A stretch of 64,000 bases of DNA from DASXHZ01 sp036488085 (GTDB lineage Bacteria > Acidobacteriota > Thermoanaerobaculia > Gp7-AA8): positions 62,001 through 126,000 of the forward strand of contig DASXHZ010000029.1 of assembly GCA_036488085.1 (NCBI GenBank), written 5' to 3'. Of this stretch, positions 43,004-51,312 are shown piece by piece. The notes below the pieces were generated by a model. The model was not told the origin of the DNA, ran no database searches, and saw only the letters and a program-made list of their open reading frames with translations. Made by a program: the position numbers and the translations under genes. Position 1 is the first letter of the stretch; the number at the start of each line of letters is the position of its first letter.

Positions 43004-45553
43004 TTAGTACGTATTCCCAATCGTGAACTGGATGCTCTGGAACTTGTCGCCCGGCTGCGGCCGTATGTTGTGCGCGAAGATGAAGCGCAGCGGGAACTGG
43101 AAAATCGGCAGGAAAATGCGCAGCTCGGCGCCTGCCGTGTAGCGCGTCTTCGAGAGTTGCCACTTGTCCGCGTAACCGTAAGCCTGGCCGGCGTCAGCCC
43201 AGATGACGAAGCGGAGCGGGTCGTTGATCTTGATGATGTATTCGCTGTTGACGACGTCGTACTTATATCCGCCCGCCGGCTGCGTGATGCCGCCGATGAC
43301 CTGCGTCGGCCCGAGGGTGTAGCTCTCGAATCCGCGAACGGAGTACTCGCCGCCGACGAGGAAACGCTCCGTCTCCGGAACGCAGAGCTCCTTGTTCGTC
43401 GCCTCGAGCTCCTCGCGGCTGTTCGAGCAGTCCTTGGAGAGCGGATAGATGCGCCCTGCCTCGGCGTTGATGCTGAACGTCGTCCGCTTCGACTGGCGGA
43501 AGAACTTAGTGAGGTTCAGCGTCGGCTTCAGCGCGTGAATCGAGCCGCCGAGCGGGCCGCCCGAATACGCCAGGGAGAAGACCGCTTTGCCGCCGCGCGT
43601 GGTGTCGTACGGGTTGTCGCGCGAGTCGAACGCATACGACGGCGCGACGCTCGACACGGTGTAGTTGTAGTCGGCGATGTCGGCGACAGGAACGTTGCCG
43701 TTCGAGTCGGGAGCGGACGTGATCTCGTAGTGGATCTTCGCGCGCTCCGCTGCATAGACGAGCGAAAGGCTGTCGAAGCGATGGAGGCGATAGCCGTAAG
43801 CGATCGAGCCGCCCTTGCCGCGGTTCTCGTATCCGACCGCCGCCGGGTAGACCGTGTTGCGGTTGAAGATCGAGATGCCGAGGGAGTTCGGCGTGTCCAT
43901 GAACCAGGGATTGGCGTACGACAGTGCGTAGTACGTGACGCGAGTGCCCTTCTGGGCGCTCAGCGAGAGGTTCTCCCCTTGCCCGAGGAAGTTGCGCGTC
44001 GCGAACTGCGACTGCAGGAAGAAGCCGCCGCCCTCGGAGTAGCCGCCGCCGAACTGGACGTCGTTCTTCCCTTCCTCGTTGCCCTTCACGTTGATGTCGA
44101 CCGTCTTCGTGTCGGGGTTCACCTTGAAGTCGGGGTTGTCCGTCACCTTGAAGTAGCCGAGCTGGCCGAGCTTGTAGAGGCTCTGCTTGAAGGTCTCCAT
44201 GTCCATGATCGAGCCTTCCTCGAGGAAGATCTCGCGGCGGAGCACCTTGTCCTTCGTGACGGTGTTGCCCTGGAACTCGAGGCGGCCCATGCGGAACTGG
44301 TCGCCTTCGTAGACGTTCAGCTTCACGTCGATGACGTTGTTCGGCTTGTTGACGTACTCGGGGTTCACGTACGCGTAGATGTAGCCGCGCATGCGGTACG
44401 CCTCGCCGAACGCGTCGACGCGGTCCTGGATCGGTTTGCGGCGGATGACCTGGCCCTTCTTGGTCGGCCAGTTTCCGATGATCTCCTGGTTGGTGAAGAC
44501 GCTGTTCCCGGACACGCTGACGTCGCCGAATGTGTGGACGGTACCTTCCGTGATCGGGATGAGGAGCTTCACGCGCGGCTTCTTGGTGTTCTTGCCGACC
44601 GTCGTGATCTTCGGATCGCCGAATACGACGTCGAAGTAGCCGAAGTCCTCGTAGTAGTTCTTCAGTCGCTCCATGTCCTCGTCGAGCTTCGACGGGATGT
44701 AGAGGTCCTTCTTTCGAATCCAGGTGATGATGTTGTGGGTCTTGATCTCTTTCATCTCCGAGCGAAGGCGGCGCGAGGAGAAGTGGTGGTTGCCCGTGAA
44801 GTCGATCGCCGCGATCTTCGCCTTGATGCCTTCGTCGATGTTGAAGAGGATCTTCTTCTCGCCGGTCCCGCCCATGTCGACGATGGACGGGTCGACCTGC
44901 GGATCTTCGTATCCGTTCTCGGTGTACGCCTTCTTGATCACTTCCGCCGCGCGGCGGAGGAGGGTCTGTTCGATGGTGCTGCCGATGTGGAGGTCGATCT
45001 TCTCGCGCTCCAGCGCCTCGGTGATCTTGTTCGTCGCGAGGTCCTTGTTGCCGCGGTACTCGACGGAGCCGATGCGCGGACGTTCTTTCACGACGACGCG
45101 GATGATGACGCCACCCGTCTCGCTCTTGTCGGCTTCGATGGTGATGTCGTCGAAGAGGCCCGTCTGCCAGAGGCTGAGGAAGTTCCTCTGAATGGCGGTC
45201 GGGTCGTACGGGTCGCCGGGCTGGATGCCGAGATAAACGCGGATCGTGTCGCTCGCCACGGAGGTGTTGCCGACGGCGTCGAAGCGGTCGATGCGCTTGC
45301 CCGCCAAAGGATCGCCCGGCACGTTCGGATGCGCCGAGGGGGAGACCGGTGCGGGGATCGGGTTCGCGTTCAGCGGCTGATCGGTGATCTTCCCCGATCC
45401 GGAATCGATGATCGATCCCGGCCGCGGGCGAGTCTTCGGCTGCGGCTCCGCCGACTGAGGAGGCTGCGCGGGCGGCGGCTGTGGCGGCGTCTGCGCCTGC
45501 AGCGGTCCTGTGAGCAGAAAGGCTGCGAGCCAGACAAATTTGAGTTTCTTCAT
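43004..45553 (-). CDS. bamA: outer membrane protein assembly factor BamA
   Basis: 849 residues. After a signal peptide and a proline-rich, low-complexity linker (residues 20-75) come five POTRA domains (about 80-460) and a C-terminal 16-strand barrel with the VRGF motif (SVRGFESY) on the lumenal loop. The terminal residue is Tyr instead of the usual Phe or Trp (TIGNTY). BamA inserts beta-barrel proteins into the outer membrane. The Pro/Gln-rich linker before POTRA1 is longer than in proteobacteria. ATG at 45553 chosen because the signal peptide follows directly. Confidence 0.95.
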   Translation of the reverse strand: MKKLKFVWLAAFLLTGPLQAQTPPQPPPAQPPQSAEPQPKTRPRPGSIIDSGSGKITDQPLNANPIPAPVSPSAHPNVPGDPLAGKRIDRFDAVGNTSVASDTIRVYLGIQPGDPYDPTAIQRNFLSLWQTGLFDDITIEADKSETGGVIIRVVVKERPRIGSVEYRGNKDLATNKITEALEREKIDLHIGSTIEQTLLRRAAEVIKKAYTENGYEDPQVDPSIVDMGGTGEKKILFNIDEGIKAKIAAIDFTGNHHFSSRRLRSEMKEIKTHNIITWIRKKDLYIPSKLDEDMERLKNYYEDFGYFDVVFGDPKITTVGKNTKKPRVKLLIPITEGTVHTFGDVSVSGNSVFTNQEIIGNWPTKKGQVIRRKPIQDRVDAFGEAYRMRGYIYAYVNPEYVNKPNNVIDVKLNVYEGDQFRMGRLEFQGNTVTKDKVLRREIFLEEGSIMDMETFKQSLYKLGQLGYFKVTDNPDFKVNPDTKTVDINVKGNEEGKNDVQFGGGYSEGGGFFLQSQFATRNFLGQGENLSLSAQKGTRVTYYALSYANPWFMDTPNSLGISIFNRNTVYPAAVGYENRGKGGSIAYGYRLHRFDSLSLVYAAERAKIHYEITSAPDSNGNVPVADIADYNYTVSSVAPSYAFDSRDNPYDTTRGGKAVFSLAYSGGPLGGSIHALKPTLNLTKFFRQSKRTTFSINAEAGRIYPLSKDCSNSREELEATNKELCVPETERFLVGGEYSVRGFESYTLGPTQVIGGITQPAGGYKYDVVNSEYIIKINDPLRFVIWADAGQAYGYADKWQLSKTRYTAGAELRIFLPIFQFPLRFIFAHNIRPQPGDKFQSIQFTIGNTY

Positions 45554-45653
45554 AAGGTAGGAGCGAGCTACGCCTGAACTATGACGCATGACCGCGGGTG
45601 GCGGTTTCGTGCGACCGTGAACAGCAGGGGAGCGCGGCGCATTCTAGCCCGTC

Positions 45654-46034
45654 TCAACCGTACGTCGCGAGGCCGCGTCCGAATGACCAGTTCTCCTTCG
45701 CTACCTCGACAAGGTTCACCAGAACGTCATCGGGCCGGACGCCCGGATCCTCTTCCAGCCGCCGCGCGATTCCGGCGTAGAGCTCCTTCTTGATCTCGAG
45801 CGTCCTGCCGGCATTCAGCGTGATCTCGACGACGATCAGATCCGCGGTGCGCGTGACTCCTGCATACGACGGGTGAGCGATGATGTCGTCCGCACCGTAT
45901 TCGTGGATCAGTTGAAAGCGGTCGTCAGCCGGAACGTTCGCGTGCGCGGCCAGCGCTGCGTGAACGCCGTCGGCGACGGCGCGAATGTATTCGGGCGACT
46001 TTCCCTTGCGGAGGTGAATCTTGACGAGAGGCAT
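45654..46034 (-). CDS. tautomerase superfamily protein
   Basis: 126 residues. Begins Met-Pro, providing the N-terminal catalytic Pro1 after Met removal, with a beta-alpha-beta pattern repeated twice (MPLVKIHLRKG, then ADLIVVEITLNAGRT) and the tail ENWSFGRGLATY typical of this branch. Substrate unknown. Its start codon overlaps that of the divergent phosphoesterase gene within a single CATG. TAGAAT lies 13 bp upstream. Confidence 0.88.
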   Translation of the reverse strand: MPLVKIHLRKGKSPEYIRAVADGVHAALAAHANVPADDRFQLIHEYGADDIIAHPSYAGVTRTADLIVVEITLNAGRTLEIKKELYAGIARRLEEDPGVRPDDVLVNLVEVAKENWSFGRGLATYG

Positions 46035-46923
46035 GTTTGCGCGCGCGATTCTAATCGCGACGCTGCTTTTGTGTGGCAACGCGGTTCTGTGGGGCGCCGG
46101 CAACCCTGTCGGGTTACCCCTTCCCGAGATCGACCTTCCGGTCCACAACGGCGCCCTCCGCATCGCGGTCGTCGGCGATGCCGGCATCCAGACGCATACG
46201 ATGGCGGCCGCGCTGACGAAGTCGAAGCCATATGACGCGATCATCATGGTCGGCGACAACTTCTACCCGTGCGGCGTGAGGTCAGCGTCCGATCCGAAGT
46301 GGCACGTCATGGACGCGCTCACCGGCCTCGGTATCCCGATCTACGTGGTCCTGGGGAACCACGACTACTGCGGCAATCCCGACGCGCAGGTCAAAGCGAA
46401 CGTCCCGAACTGGTACATGCCGGCGCGCCAGTACGTTCTCCGAAGCCCGATCGCCGATTTCGCCATGCTCGACACGACGCCGTACGCATACGGGAACAGC
46501 AAGCTCGCCGAGCAGGCGGTGCGAGACACGTTCGCGTCGTCAACCGCAGTGTGGCGCATCGCCGTCGGACATCACGTGATCACGTCGAGCGGATGGCATT
46601 CGCTTTTTCCCCGGGGCGAAGCGCGGCACATGCACGCGCTGCTACCGGTCCTCCGCGACAACAAAGTCGACATCTACATCGACGGACACGATCACCACGA
46701 AGAGCTGCTGAACCTCAGCCCGCCGCTCATCCTCATCAGCGGCGCCGGCTCCGATCCAGTACCCATGCTCACCGTCCGCCCGAAGACCGTCTGGCCGAAA
46801 GAAACCCACTTCCGCGAACCAATCGCCTTCGCCGCCCTCGAGATCACCCGCGACGCCCTCACGATCGAGTTCATCAACGCGAAGGGCAAACGGATCGCGG
46901 GCCCGTTCCGGTACGGACGCTAG
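46033..46923 (+). CDS. secreted metallophosphoesterase, purple-acid-phosphatase-like
   Basis: 296 residues. Signal peptide (FARAILIATLLLCGNAVLWG), then metallophosphoesterase blocks in order: VVGDAG, VGDNFY, LGNHDY, VGHHVI and IDGHDHHEEL. This set matches purple acid phosphatase/TRAP-like enzymes that release phosphate in the periplasm. The start is uncertain: the ATG at 46033 shares CATG with the divergent gene, and a TTG at 46021 is also in frame with GAGAGG lying between them. Confidence 0.86.
   Translation: MFARAILIATLLLCGNAVLWGAGNPVGLPLPEIDLPVHNGALRIAVVGDAGIQTHTMAAALTKSKPYDAIIMVGDNFYPCGVRSASDPKWHVMDALTGLGIPIYVVLGNHDYCGNPDAQVKANVPNWYMPARQYVLRSPIADFAMLDTTPYAYGNSKLAEQAVRDTFASSTAVWRIAVGHHVITSSGWHSLFPRGEARHMHALLPVLRDNKVDIYIDGHDHHEELLNLSPPLILISGAGSDPVPMLTVRPKTVWPKETHFREPIAFAALEITRDALTIEFINAKGKRIAGPFRYGR
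46048..46053 (-). promoter_or_regulatory. TAGAAT -10-like hexamer before the tautomerase gene
   Basis: TAGAAT on the minus strand ends 13 bp before the ATG at 46034 and lies within the signal-peptide codons of the divergent gene. Confidence 0.4.
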
Positions 46924-46962
46924 GAGTAGAGAAGTCGAAGGTTTTCCAGTCTTGTCATCTGC

Positions 46963-49392
46963 CTACGACGTCAGCGCCTCCGTCGCCTCCCGCGGAACGA
47001 GCAACACCTCATCCCCTGCCATCGTGAAGTCGATCTGTTCGGGGACGGTTTCCTTCTGGCGGATCATGTACTCGGACAGCTCGTCTTCCACGTAGCGCTG
47101 GATGGCGCGGCGGAGGGGGCGGGCGCCGCTGTTGGCTTCTTCCGACGCCTTCTTGAGCAGCCACATGACGACCGAGTCGTCGACGGCGATCTTCACGTTC
47201 TTGTTCACGAGGGCGAGGTTGACGTCGTCGATCAGCAGCAGGCAGATGCGGCGCAGCTCGATCTCGCTCAGGGGGTTGAAGATGATGATGTCGTCGATGC
47301 GGTTGATGAACTCGGGCGAGAACTCGCGCTTGAGCTCCGTGTGGATGTAGTGTTCGGCGTTCTTCATCTCGCCGTCGCTGGTCTGCTCGCGGAACCCGAG
47401 GTGGCCCTTCGTCGCGAGATGCCGCGTCCCGAGGTTGCTGGTCATGATGATCAGCGTGTTGCGGAAATCGACCGCGTTGCCGAGGGAGTCGGTCAGCACG
47501 CCGTCCTCGAGAATCTGCAACAGGATGTTCGCGATGTCGGGGTGCGCCTTCTCGATCTCATCGAGCAGCACGACCGAGTACGGATTGCGGCGTACGCGCT
47601 CCGTGAGCTGTCCGCCTTCCTCGTGGCCGACGTAGCCCGGGGGCGAGCCGATGAGCTTCGAGACGGCGTGCTTCTCCATGTACTCCGACATGTCGAAGCG
47701 GATGAGATGTTTCTGCGAGCCGAAGAGGAACTCGGCGAGACGCCGCGCCACTTCGGTCTTTCCGACACCCGACGAGCCGAGGAAGATGAACGATCCCATC
47801 GGCCGGTTCGGCGAGGCGACGCCGAGGCGCGAGCGCCGGATGGCGCGCGAGATCGCCTTGATCGCCTTGTCCTGACCGACGATCCGCCGGATCAGGATCT
47901 CCTCCATGTTGATCAGCTTCGCCGCTTCGTCGGCTTCGATCGACGTCACCGGGATATCGGTCCACGAAGAGATGATCTCTTCGACGTCCTTCTTGGTGAC
48001 CTCCATCATCTCTTCGCCGACCAACTCGCGCTCCTGCTTGATGCGCTCGATCTCTTCCTTCAGCTCGATCTCACGCTCGCGGAGGAACACCGCCTTCTCG
48101 AAGTCCTTGTCGGAGATCGCCTTCTTCATCTCCTTGACGATCGCGCGAACTTCGGCCTCGAGGCGGCGGAGGTTCTGCGTGTCGGCGACGCGGCGCAGCT
48201 TCACCTTCGCGCCCGCCTCATCGAGAATGTCGATCGCTTTATCAGGGAAGAAGCGATCGGTGATGTAGCGGTTCGACTGATACACCGCGCTGCGGATTGC
48301 GGTGTCGCTGTACTTCACCTTGTGGAACGACTCGTAGCGTTCCTTCACGCCCTCGAGGATCTGCAGCGTTTCTTCCTCGCTCGGCGGATTGACCGTGATC
48401 GCCTGGAAGCGGCGGAGGAGCGAACGATCCTTCTCGATGTAGCGCCGGTACTCGCGGATCGTCGTCGCGCCGATGCACGAGATCTCGCCGCGCGAGAGCG
48501 CCGGCTTCAGGATGTTCGCCGCGTCGAGCGAACCCTCGGCTGAACCCGCGCCAATCAGCGAGTGGATCTCATCGATGAAGATGATGATGTCGGGGTTCTC
48601 TTTGAGCTCTTTGATGATGCCTTTGAGCCGCTCCTCGAACTGGCCGCGGTACTTCGTCCCGGCGACGATGAGCGAGAGATCGAGCGAGAGGATCCGCTTG
48701 TTCGCGATGAAGAGCGGCACGTTGCCGTCGACGATGCGTTGCGCGAGGCCTTCGACGATCGCGGTCTTGCCGACGCCCGGCTCGCCGAGGAGGATCGGAT
48801 TGTTCTTCGTGCGGCGGGAGAGGATCTGGATGATCCGCTCCACTTCCTTCTCGCGGCCGATGAGCGGATCGAACTGCTGCGAGTGCGCCATCGCGGTGAG
48901 GTCGCGCGCATACTCGGCGAGGAACGGGAGCTCTTTCTTCTGCTTGTCGGCCTCGCGCTCCTTCAGGATCGAGATCGTCTCTTCGCGGACGCCGTAAACA
49001 TTGAGCCCTTTCGAGGTCAGGATGCGCGCCGCGGTGGACGATTCGACGCGGAGGATGCCGATGAGGAGATGCTCCGTCCCGACGTACTGGTGGAGCATCG
49101 ACTCCGCCTCGTGCGCGGCGTAGGCGAGGATCTTTTTCGATTCTTCGGAGAGGGGGAGCTCGGCCGAGGAGGAGATACGGTCGACGAAGAGGCGGTCGCC
49201 TTCGACTTCGCGGCGGATCTGTTCTGGCTTCACGTTGAAGCGGGAGAAAATCTCCTTGATGATCTCTTCCCCCTCGCGGAGGACGCCGAGAAGGATGTGC
49301 TCGGATTCGATGACACGCGAGCCGAGCTTCGATGCTTCGTATCGGGCGAAGAAGAGAGCGCGGCGAGCCTTCTCATTGTATTTTTCGAACAT
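46963..49392 (-). CDS. clpC: ATP-dependent Clp protease ATP-binding subunit ClpC
   Basis: 809 residues. Double Clp-N domain (residues 1-145), AAA+ module 1 with Walker A GEPGVGKT, a coiled middle domain with UVR-like motif (FEKAVFLREREIELKEEI), AAA+ module 2 with GSSGVGKT and pore GYVG. The ClpP-docking loop reads HLGF. Together this is ClpC, which unfolds proteins for ClpP. ATG at 49392 begins the conserved MFEKYNEKARR. TACACT lies 12 bp upstream. Confidence 0.93.
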   Translation of the reverse strand: MFEKYNEKARRALFFARYEASKLGSRVIESEHILLGVLREGEEIIKEIFSRFNVKPEQIRREVEGDRLFVDRISSSAELPLSEESKKILAYAAHEAESMLHQYVGTEHLLIGILRVESSTAARILTSKGLNVYGVREETISILKEREADKQKKELPFLAEYARDLTAMAHSQQFDPLIGREKEVERIIQILSRRTKNNPILLGEPGVGKTAIVEGLAQRIVDGNVPLFIANKRILSLDLSLIVAGTKYRGQFEERLKGIIKELKENPDIIIFIDEIHSLIGAGSAEGSLDAANILKPALSRGEISCIGATTIREYRRYIEKDRSLLRRFQAITVNPPSEEETLQILEGVKERYESFHKVKYSDTAIRSAVYQSNRYITDRFFPDKAIDILDEAGAKVKLRRVADTQNLRRLEAEVRAIVKEMKKAISDKDFEKAVFLREREIELKEEIERIKQERELVGEEMMEVTKKDVEEIISSWTDIPVTSIEADEAAKLINMEEILIRRIVGQDKAIKAISRAIRRSRLGVASPNRPMGSFIFLGSSGVGKTEVARRLAEFLFGSQKHLIRFDMSEYMEKHAVSKLIGSPPGYVGHEEGGQLTERVRRNPYSVVLLDEIEKAHPDIANILLQILEDGVLTDSLGNAVDFRNTLIIMTSNLGTRHLATKGHLGFREQTSDGEMKNAEHYIHTELKREFSPEFINRIDDIIIFNPLSEIELRRICLLLIDDVNLALVNKNVKIAVDDSVVMWLLKKASEEANSGARPLRRAIQRYVEDELSEYMIRQKETVPEQIDFTMAGDEVLLVPREATEALTS

Positions 49393-49404
49393 GACCTTGG
49401 ACCT

Positions 49405-49410
49405 AGTGTA
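49405..49410 (-). promoter_or_regulatory. TACACT -10-like hexamer before clpC
   Basis: TACACT on the minus strand ends 12 bp before the clpC ATG. Confidence 0.4.
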
Positions 49411-49466
49411 ACCCTCCCATCCAGCAATTCTTGATTGCGAACGGCGCGCCGACCTCGGGCGTGCGG

Positions 49467-50135
49467 TTACGATACGGTGTACGGCTTCATCTCGAAGACG
49501 CGATCGCACCGCGCGGCCAGCTCCGGATTGTGGGTGACAATGACTGAAGTCAGTCCCCGCTTCCGGTGGCACTCGCGCATCAGGTCAAACACTCGCTCGC
49601 TGGTCTCCAGATCGAGGTTTCCGGTCGGCTCGTCGGCGAGGAAGAGGATGGGATCCGTGAGGAGGGCGCGAGCGATTGCGACCCGCTGTTGTTCGCCGCC
49701 GGAGAGTTGATTCGGGAAGTGCTTCGAACGCGGCTCGAGGCCAAGCTCCGCGAGGAGCGCCGCGCCCTTGCCGAGCGCCTCGTCGCGCGGCATCTTCCCG
49801 ATCCATCCGGGCATCGCGACGTTCTCGAGCGCGCTGAACTCCGGCAGGAGGTGGTGAAACTGAAAAACGAATCCGACGTTTCGATTTCTGAATCGCGCCA
49901 TCTCGTCGTTGGTCATCGAAGTCAGCTCGCGATCCGAGACGCGCACGGTGCCGCGGTCGGGCCTATCGAGTCCGCCGAGGAGGTGCAGGAGCGTCGACTT
50001 GCCGATGCCGGACGGACCGACGATCGCCAGCATCTCCCCGCGCTCGGCGTCGAGATCGATACCGTCGAACACCTGCACCGGCACTTCGGCGCTGCGATAG
50101 GTCTTCGACAACGACCGCGCTTCGAGGAACGGCAT
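49467..50135 (-). CDS. lolD: lipoprotein-releasing ABC ATPase LolD-like
   Basis: 222 residues. Walker A GPSGIGKST, Q-loop region FVFQFHHLLPEFSALENV (LolD/MacB hallmark), signature LSGGEQQR, Walker B ILFLADEPTG and H-loop THN are present. LolD drives release of lipoproteins from the inner membrane with LolCE; no permease gene is adjacent, so it may work with one elsewhere. clpC follows 74 bp downstream. Confidence 0.88.
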   Translation of the reverse strand: MPFLEARSLSKTYRSAEVPVQVFDGIDLDAERGEMLAIVGPSGIGKSTLLHLLGGLDRPDRGTVRVSDRELTSMTNDEMARFRNRNVGFVFQFHHLLPEFSALENVAMPGWIGKMPRDEALGKGAALLAELGLEPRSKHFPNQLSGGEQQRVAIARALLTDPILFLADEPTGNLDLETSERVFDLMRECHRKRGLTSVIVTHNPELAARCDRVFEMKPYTVS

Positions 50136-50163
50136 GGGCGGGCGAATGTATCAGAGCGCAACC

Positions 50164-50187
50164 GGCGCAGACAGGAATGTCTGCGCC
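50164..50187. repeat. palindromic element B, copy 1
   Basis: GGCGCAGACA-GGAA-TGTCTGCGCC, a perfect 10-bp-arm hairpin. It abuts the stop codon of the metallophosphoesterase gene. A second copy with the same orientation is at 51264-51285. Confidence 0.9.
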
Positions 50188-50684
50188 TATCTCATCTGAT
50201 TCATTCGAGTCTTCAGCGCGTCGACGGAGCGGTCGTCGAGCGGCACGTGGAACGCGTCGCCGTTTTCGAAGATGCCGACCGACGTCGGGTAATCGAACCG
50301 CCGCGGCCCCGCGCTCGCGGGATTGAAGTAGCGGATGCCGACGACGATCTCGTCATGCGGGAGGTGGCTGTGGCCGAACACGACGACGTCCGCCGGCTCG
50401 CGTTTCAGCGCCTTCCTCACGTGCGCCTCGGGATCCGACGGCCGCGGCAGGATGTGCGTGACGAGGAAGCGAACGTCGTCAAGCGTGACACGCGCGACGT
50501 TGTAGCCGCTGCCGTCGTCGACGTTCCCTTCGACATGCGTCACCGGAGCGATGCGCCGCAGCGCGAGCAGGATCTCTTCGCCGCCAATGTCGCCGGCATG
50601 GATGATTTGATCCACACCGGCGAACACTTCCGGCACGCGCGCATGCAAGACGCCATGCGTGTCGCTGATGATTCCTACCCGCAA
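50187..50684 (-). CDS. YfcE/MJ0936-type metallophosphoesterase
   Basis: 165 residues. SDTHG near residue 7, HAGDI near 29, EGNVD near 51, then THILP and FGHSHLP give the full metal-ligand set of the small YfcE phosphodiesterase family. The start is taken as the TTG at 50684, four bases past the preceding stop with GGGGAT upstream; no ATG or GTG is available before the conserved IISDTHG. It follows the selenoprotein-like thioredoxin gene, and the two are bracketed by element B repeats. Confidence 0.86.
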   Translation of the reverse strand: MRVGIISDTHGVLHARVPEVFAGVDQIIHAGDIGGEEILLALRRIAPVTHVEGNVDDGSGYNVARVTLDDVRFLVTHILPRPSDPEAHVRKALKREPADVVVFGHSHLPHDEIVVGIRYFNPASAGPRRFDYPTSVGIFENGDAFHVPLDDRSVDALKTRMNQMR

Positions 50685-50688
50685 GCCG

Positions 50689-51249
50689 TCATCCCCAGAT
50701 CGACGCCTTCTTCGCCCAGTCGGTGTCGCTGTAGCGTTGTTTGAACGCCGCGGCGGTCGCCGGGAGTGCACTCGCATCGCCGCCCTTGTACTTTGACACG
50801 CCGGCCCAATATTGCGCCTCGGCGGCCGAGGTCGTGTTCGGCAATTTGTCGACGACACTCTGGAACTGCTTCCCCGCCTCGCCAAACTTCCCGGTCTTGA
50901 AGTAAACGTGACCGAGGCCGAGCTCAAGCTGCGCGAGGAAGTCGTCGGCGGGGAGAAACCCTTCGGTGCGATGGCGCTCCTGGCCGTTCGAGTCGAGCAG
51001 CATGACCGTCGGCGTCCAGTCAGCGCCGAAGCGGCCCATCGCCTCCGGATGGGTCTTCACGTGCAGCCGTACCGGGATGAAGTTCTTCGAGACGAATTCG
51101 GTGACACGGGGTTCCGGATACACCTCGGCTTCCAGCCGAGCGCATCCCCCTCACATCGGTGCCGCGGTGAAGTCGAGCAGCAGCGGCTTGCCGCTCTGCT
51201 TCGCCTCCGCCAGGGCGCGATCGACGTCATCAGTCCATTGGATATCCAT
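50689..51249 (-). CDS. thioredoxin-like protein, probable selenoprotein (in-frame UGA at the active site)
   Basis: Read through one UGA (51153-51151) the gene encodes 186 residues. Residues 1-105 are a thioredoxin-like domain: DFTAAPM precedes UGA33, then G-G-C36, so the active site reads U-G-G-C in place of C-G-G-C; WTPTVMLLDSNG contains the cis-Pro. Residues 108-186 form a helical TPR-like tail (LELGLGHVYFKTGKFGEAGKQF). A GAGGAGG ribosome binding site lies 6 bp upstream of the ATG, so the start is strong. Coding quality is equal before and after UGA, with no other lesion. A 7-bp perfect hairpin starts 10 nt past UGA. Alternatives are a nonsense mutation or sequencing error, but it would have to hit exactly the catalytic Cys codon. 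Confidence 0.8.
51124..51153 (-). promoter_or_regulatory. candidate bacterial SECIS element
   Basis: After the UGA and ten bases comes the stem CTCGGCT / AGCCGAG (7 perfect pairs) with loop GGA; the loop begins 17 bases after UGA. Bacterial SECIS hairpins lie directly downstream of UGA, within the reading frame, with a G at the start of a small apical loop, as here. Confidence 0.65.
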
Positions 51250-51263
51250 GAGAAGCCTCCTCG

Positions 51264-51285
51264 GCGCAGACAAGAATGTCTGCGC
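51264..51285. repeat. palindromic element B, copy 2
   Basis: GCGCAGACA-AGAA-TGTCTGCGC, 9-bp arms. It lies immediately upstream of the ribosome binding site of the thioredoxin-like gene, in the divergent promoter region. Confidence 0.9.
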
Positions 51286-51299
51286 TCCACTATCTCTTG

Positions 51300-51305
51300 C
51301 ATAAT
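51300..51305 (+). promoter_or_regulatory. CATAAT -10-like hexamer
   Basis: CATAAT ends 7 bp before the ATG at 51313. Confidence 0.35.
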
Positions 51306-51312
51306 CCGGTGC

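Noticed and set aside
43070..45577. A very long open frame antisense to bamA, and similar ones opposite the CNB-domain and methyltransferase genes (7888-9780, 22787-24991).
   Set aside because: They are shadows caused by high GC and codon bias; translations are Arg/Asp/Val-rich and resemble no protein.
45641..45646. TAGAAT upstream of bamA as a short-leader promoter.
   Set aside because: It lies 87 bp from the bamA ATG, outside the distance class of the others; it may still be a promoter but does not support the leaderless pattern.
51154..51249. Calling the thioredoxin-like gene a simple pseudogene.
   Set aside because: The only lesion is a UGA precisely at the catalytic Cys, with a strong ribosome binding site and a SECIS-like hairpin; decay would be expected to hit at random.
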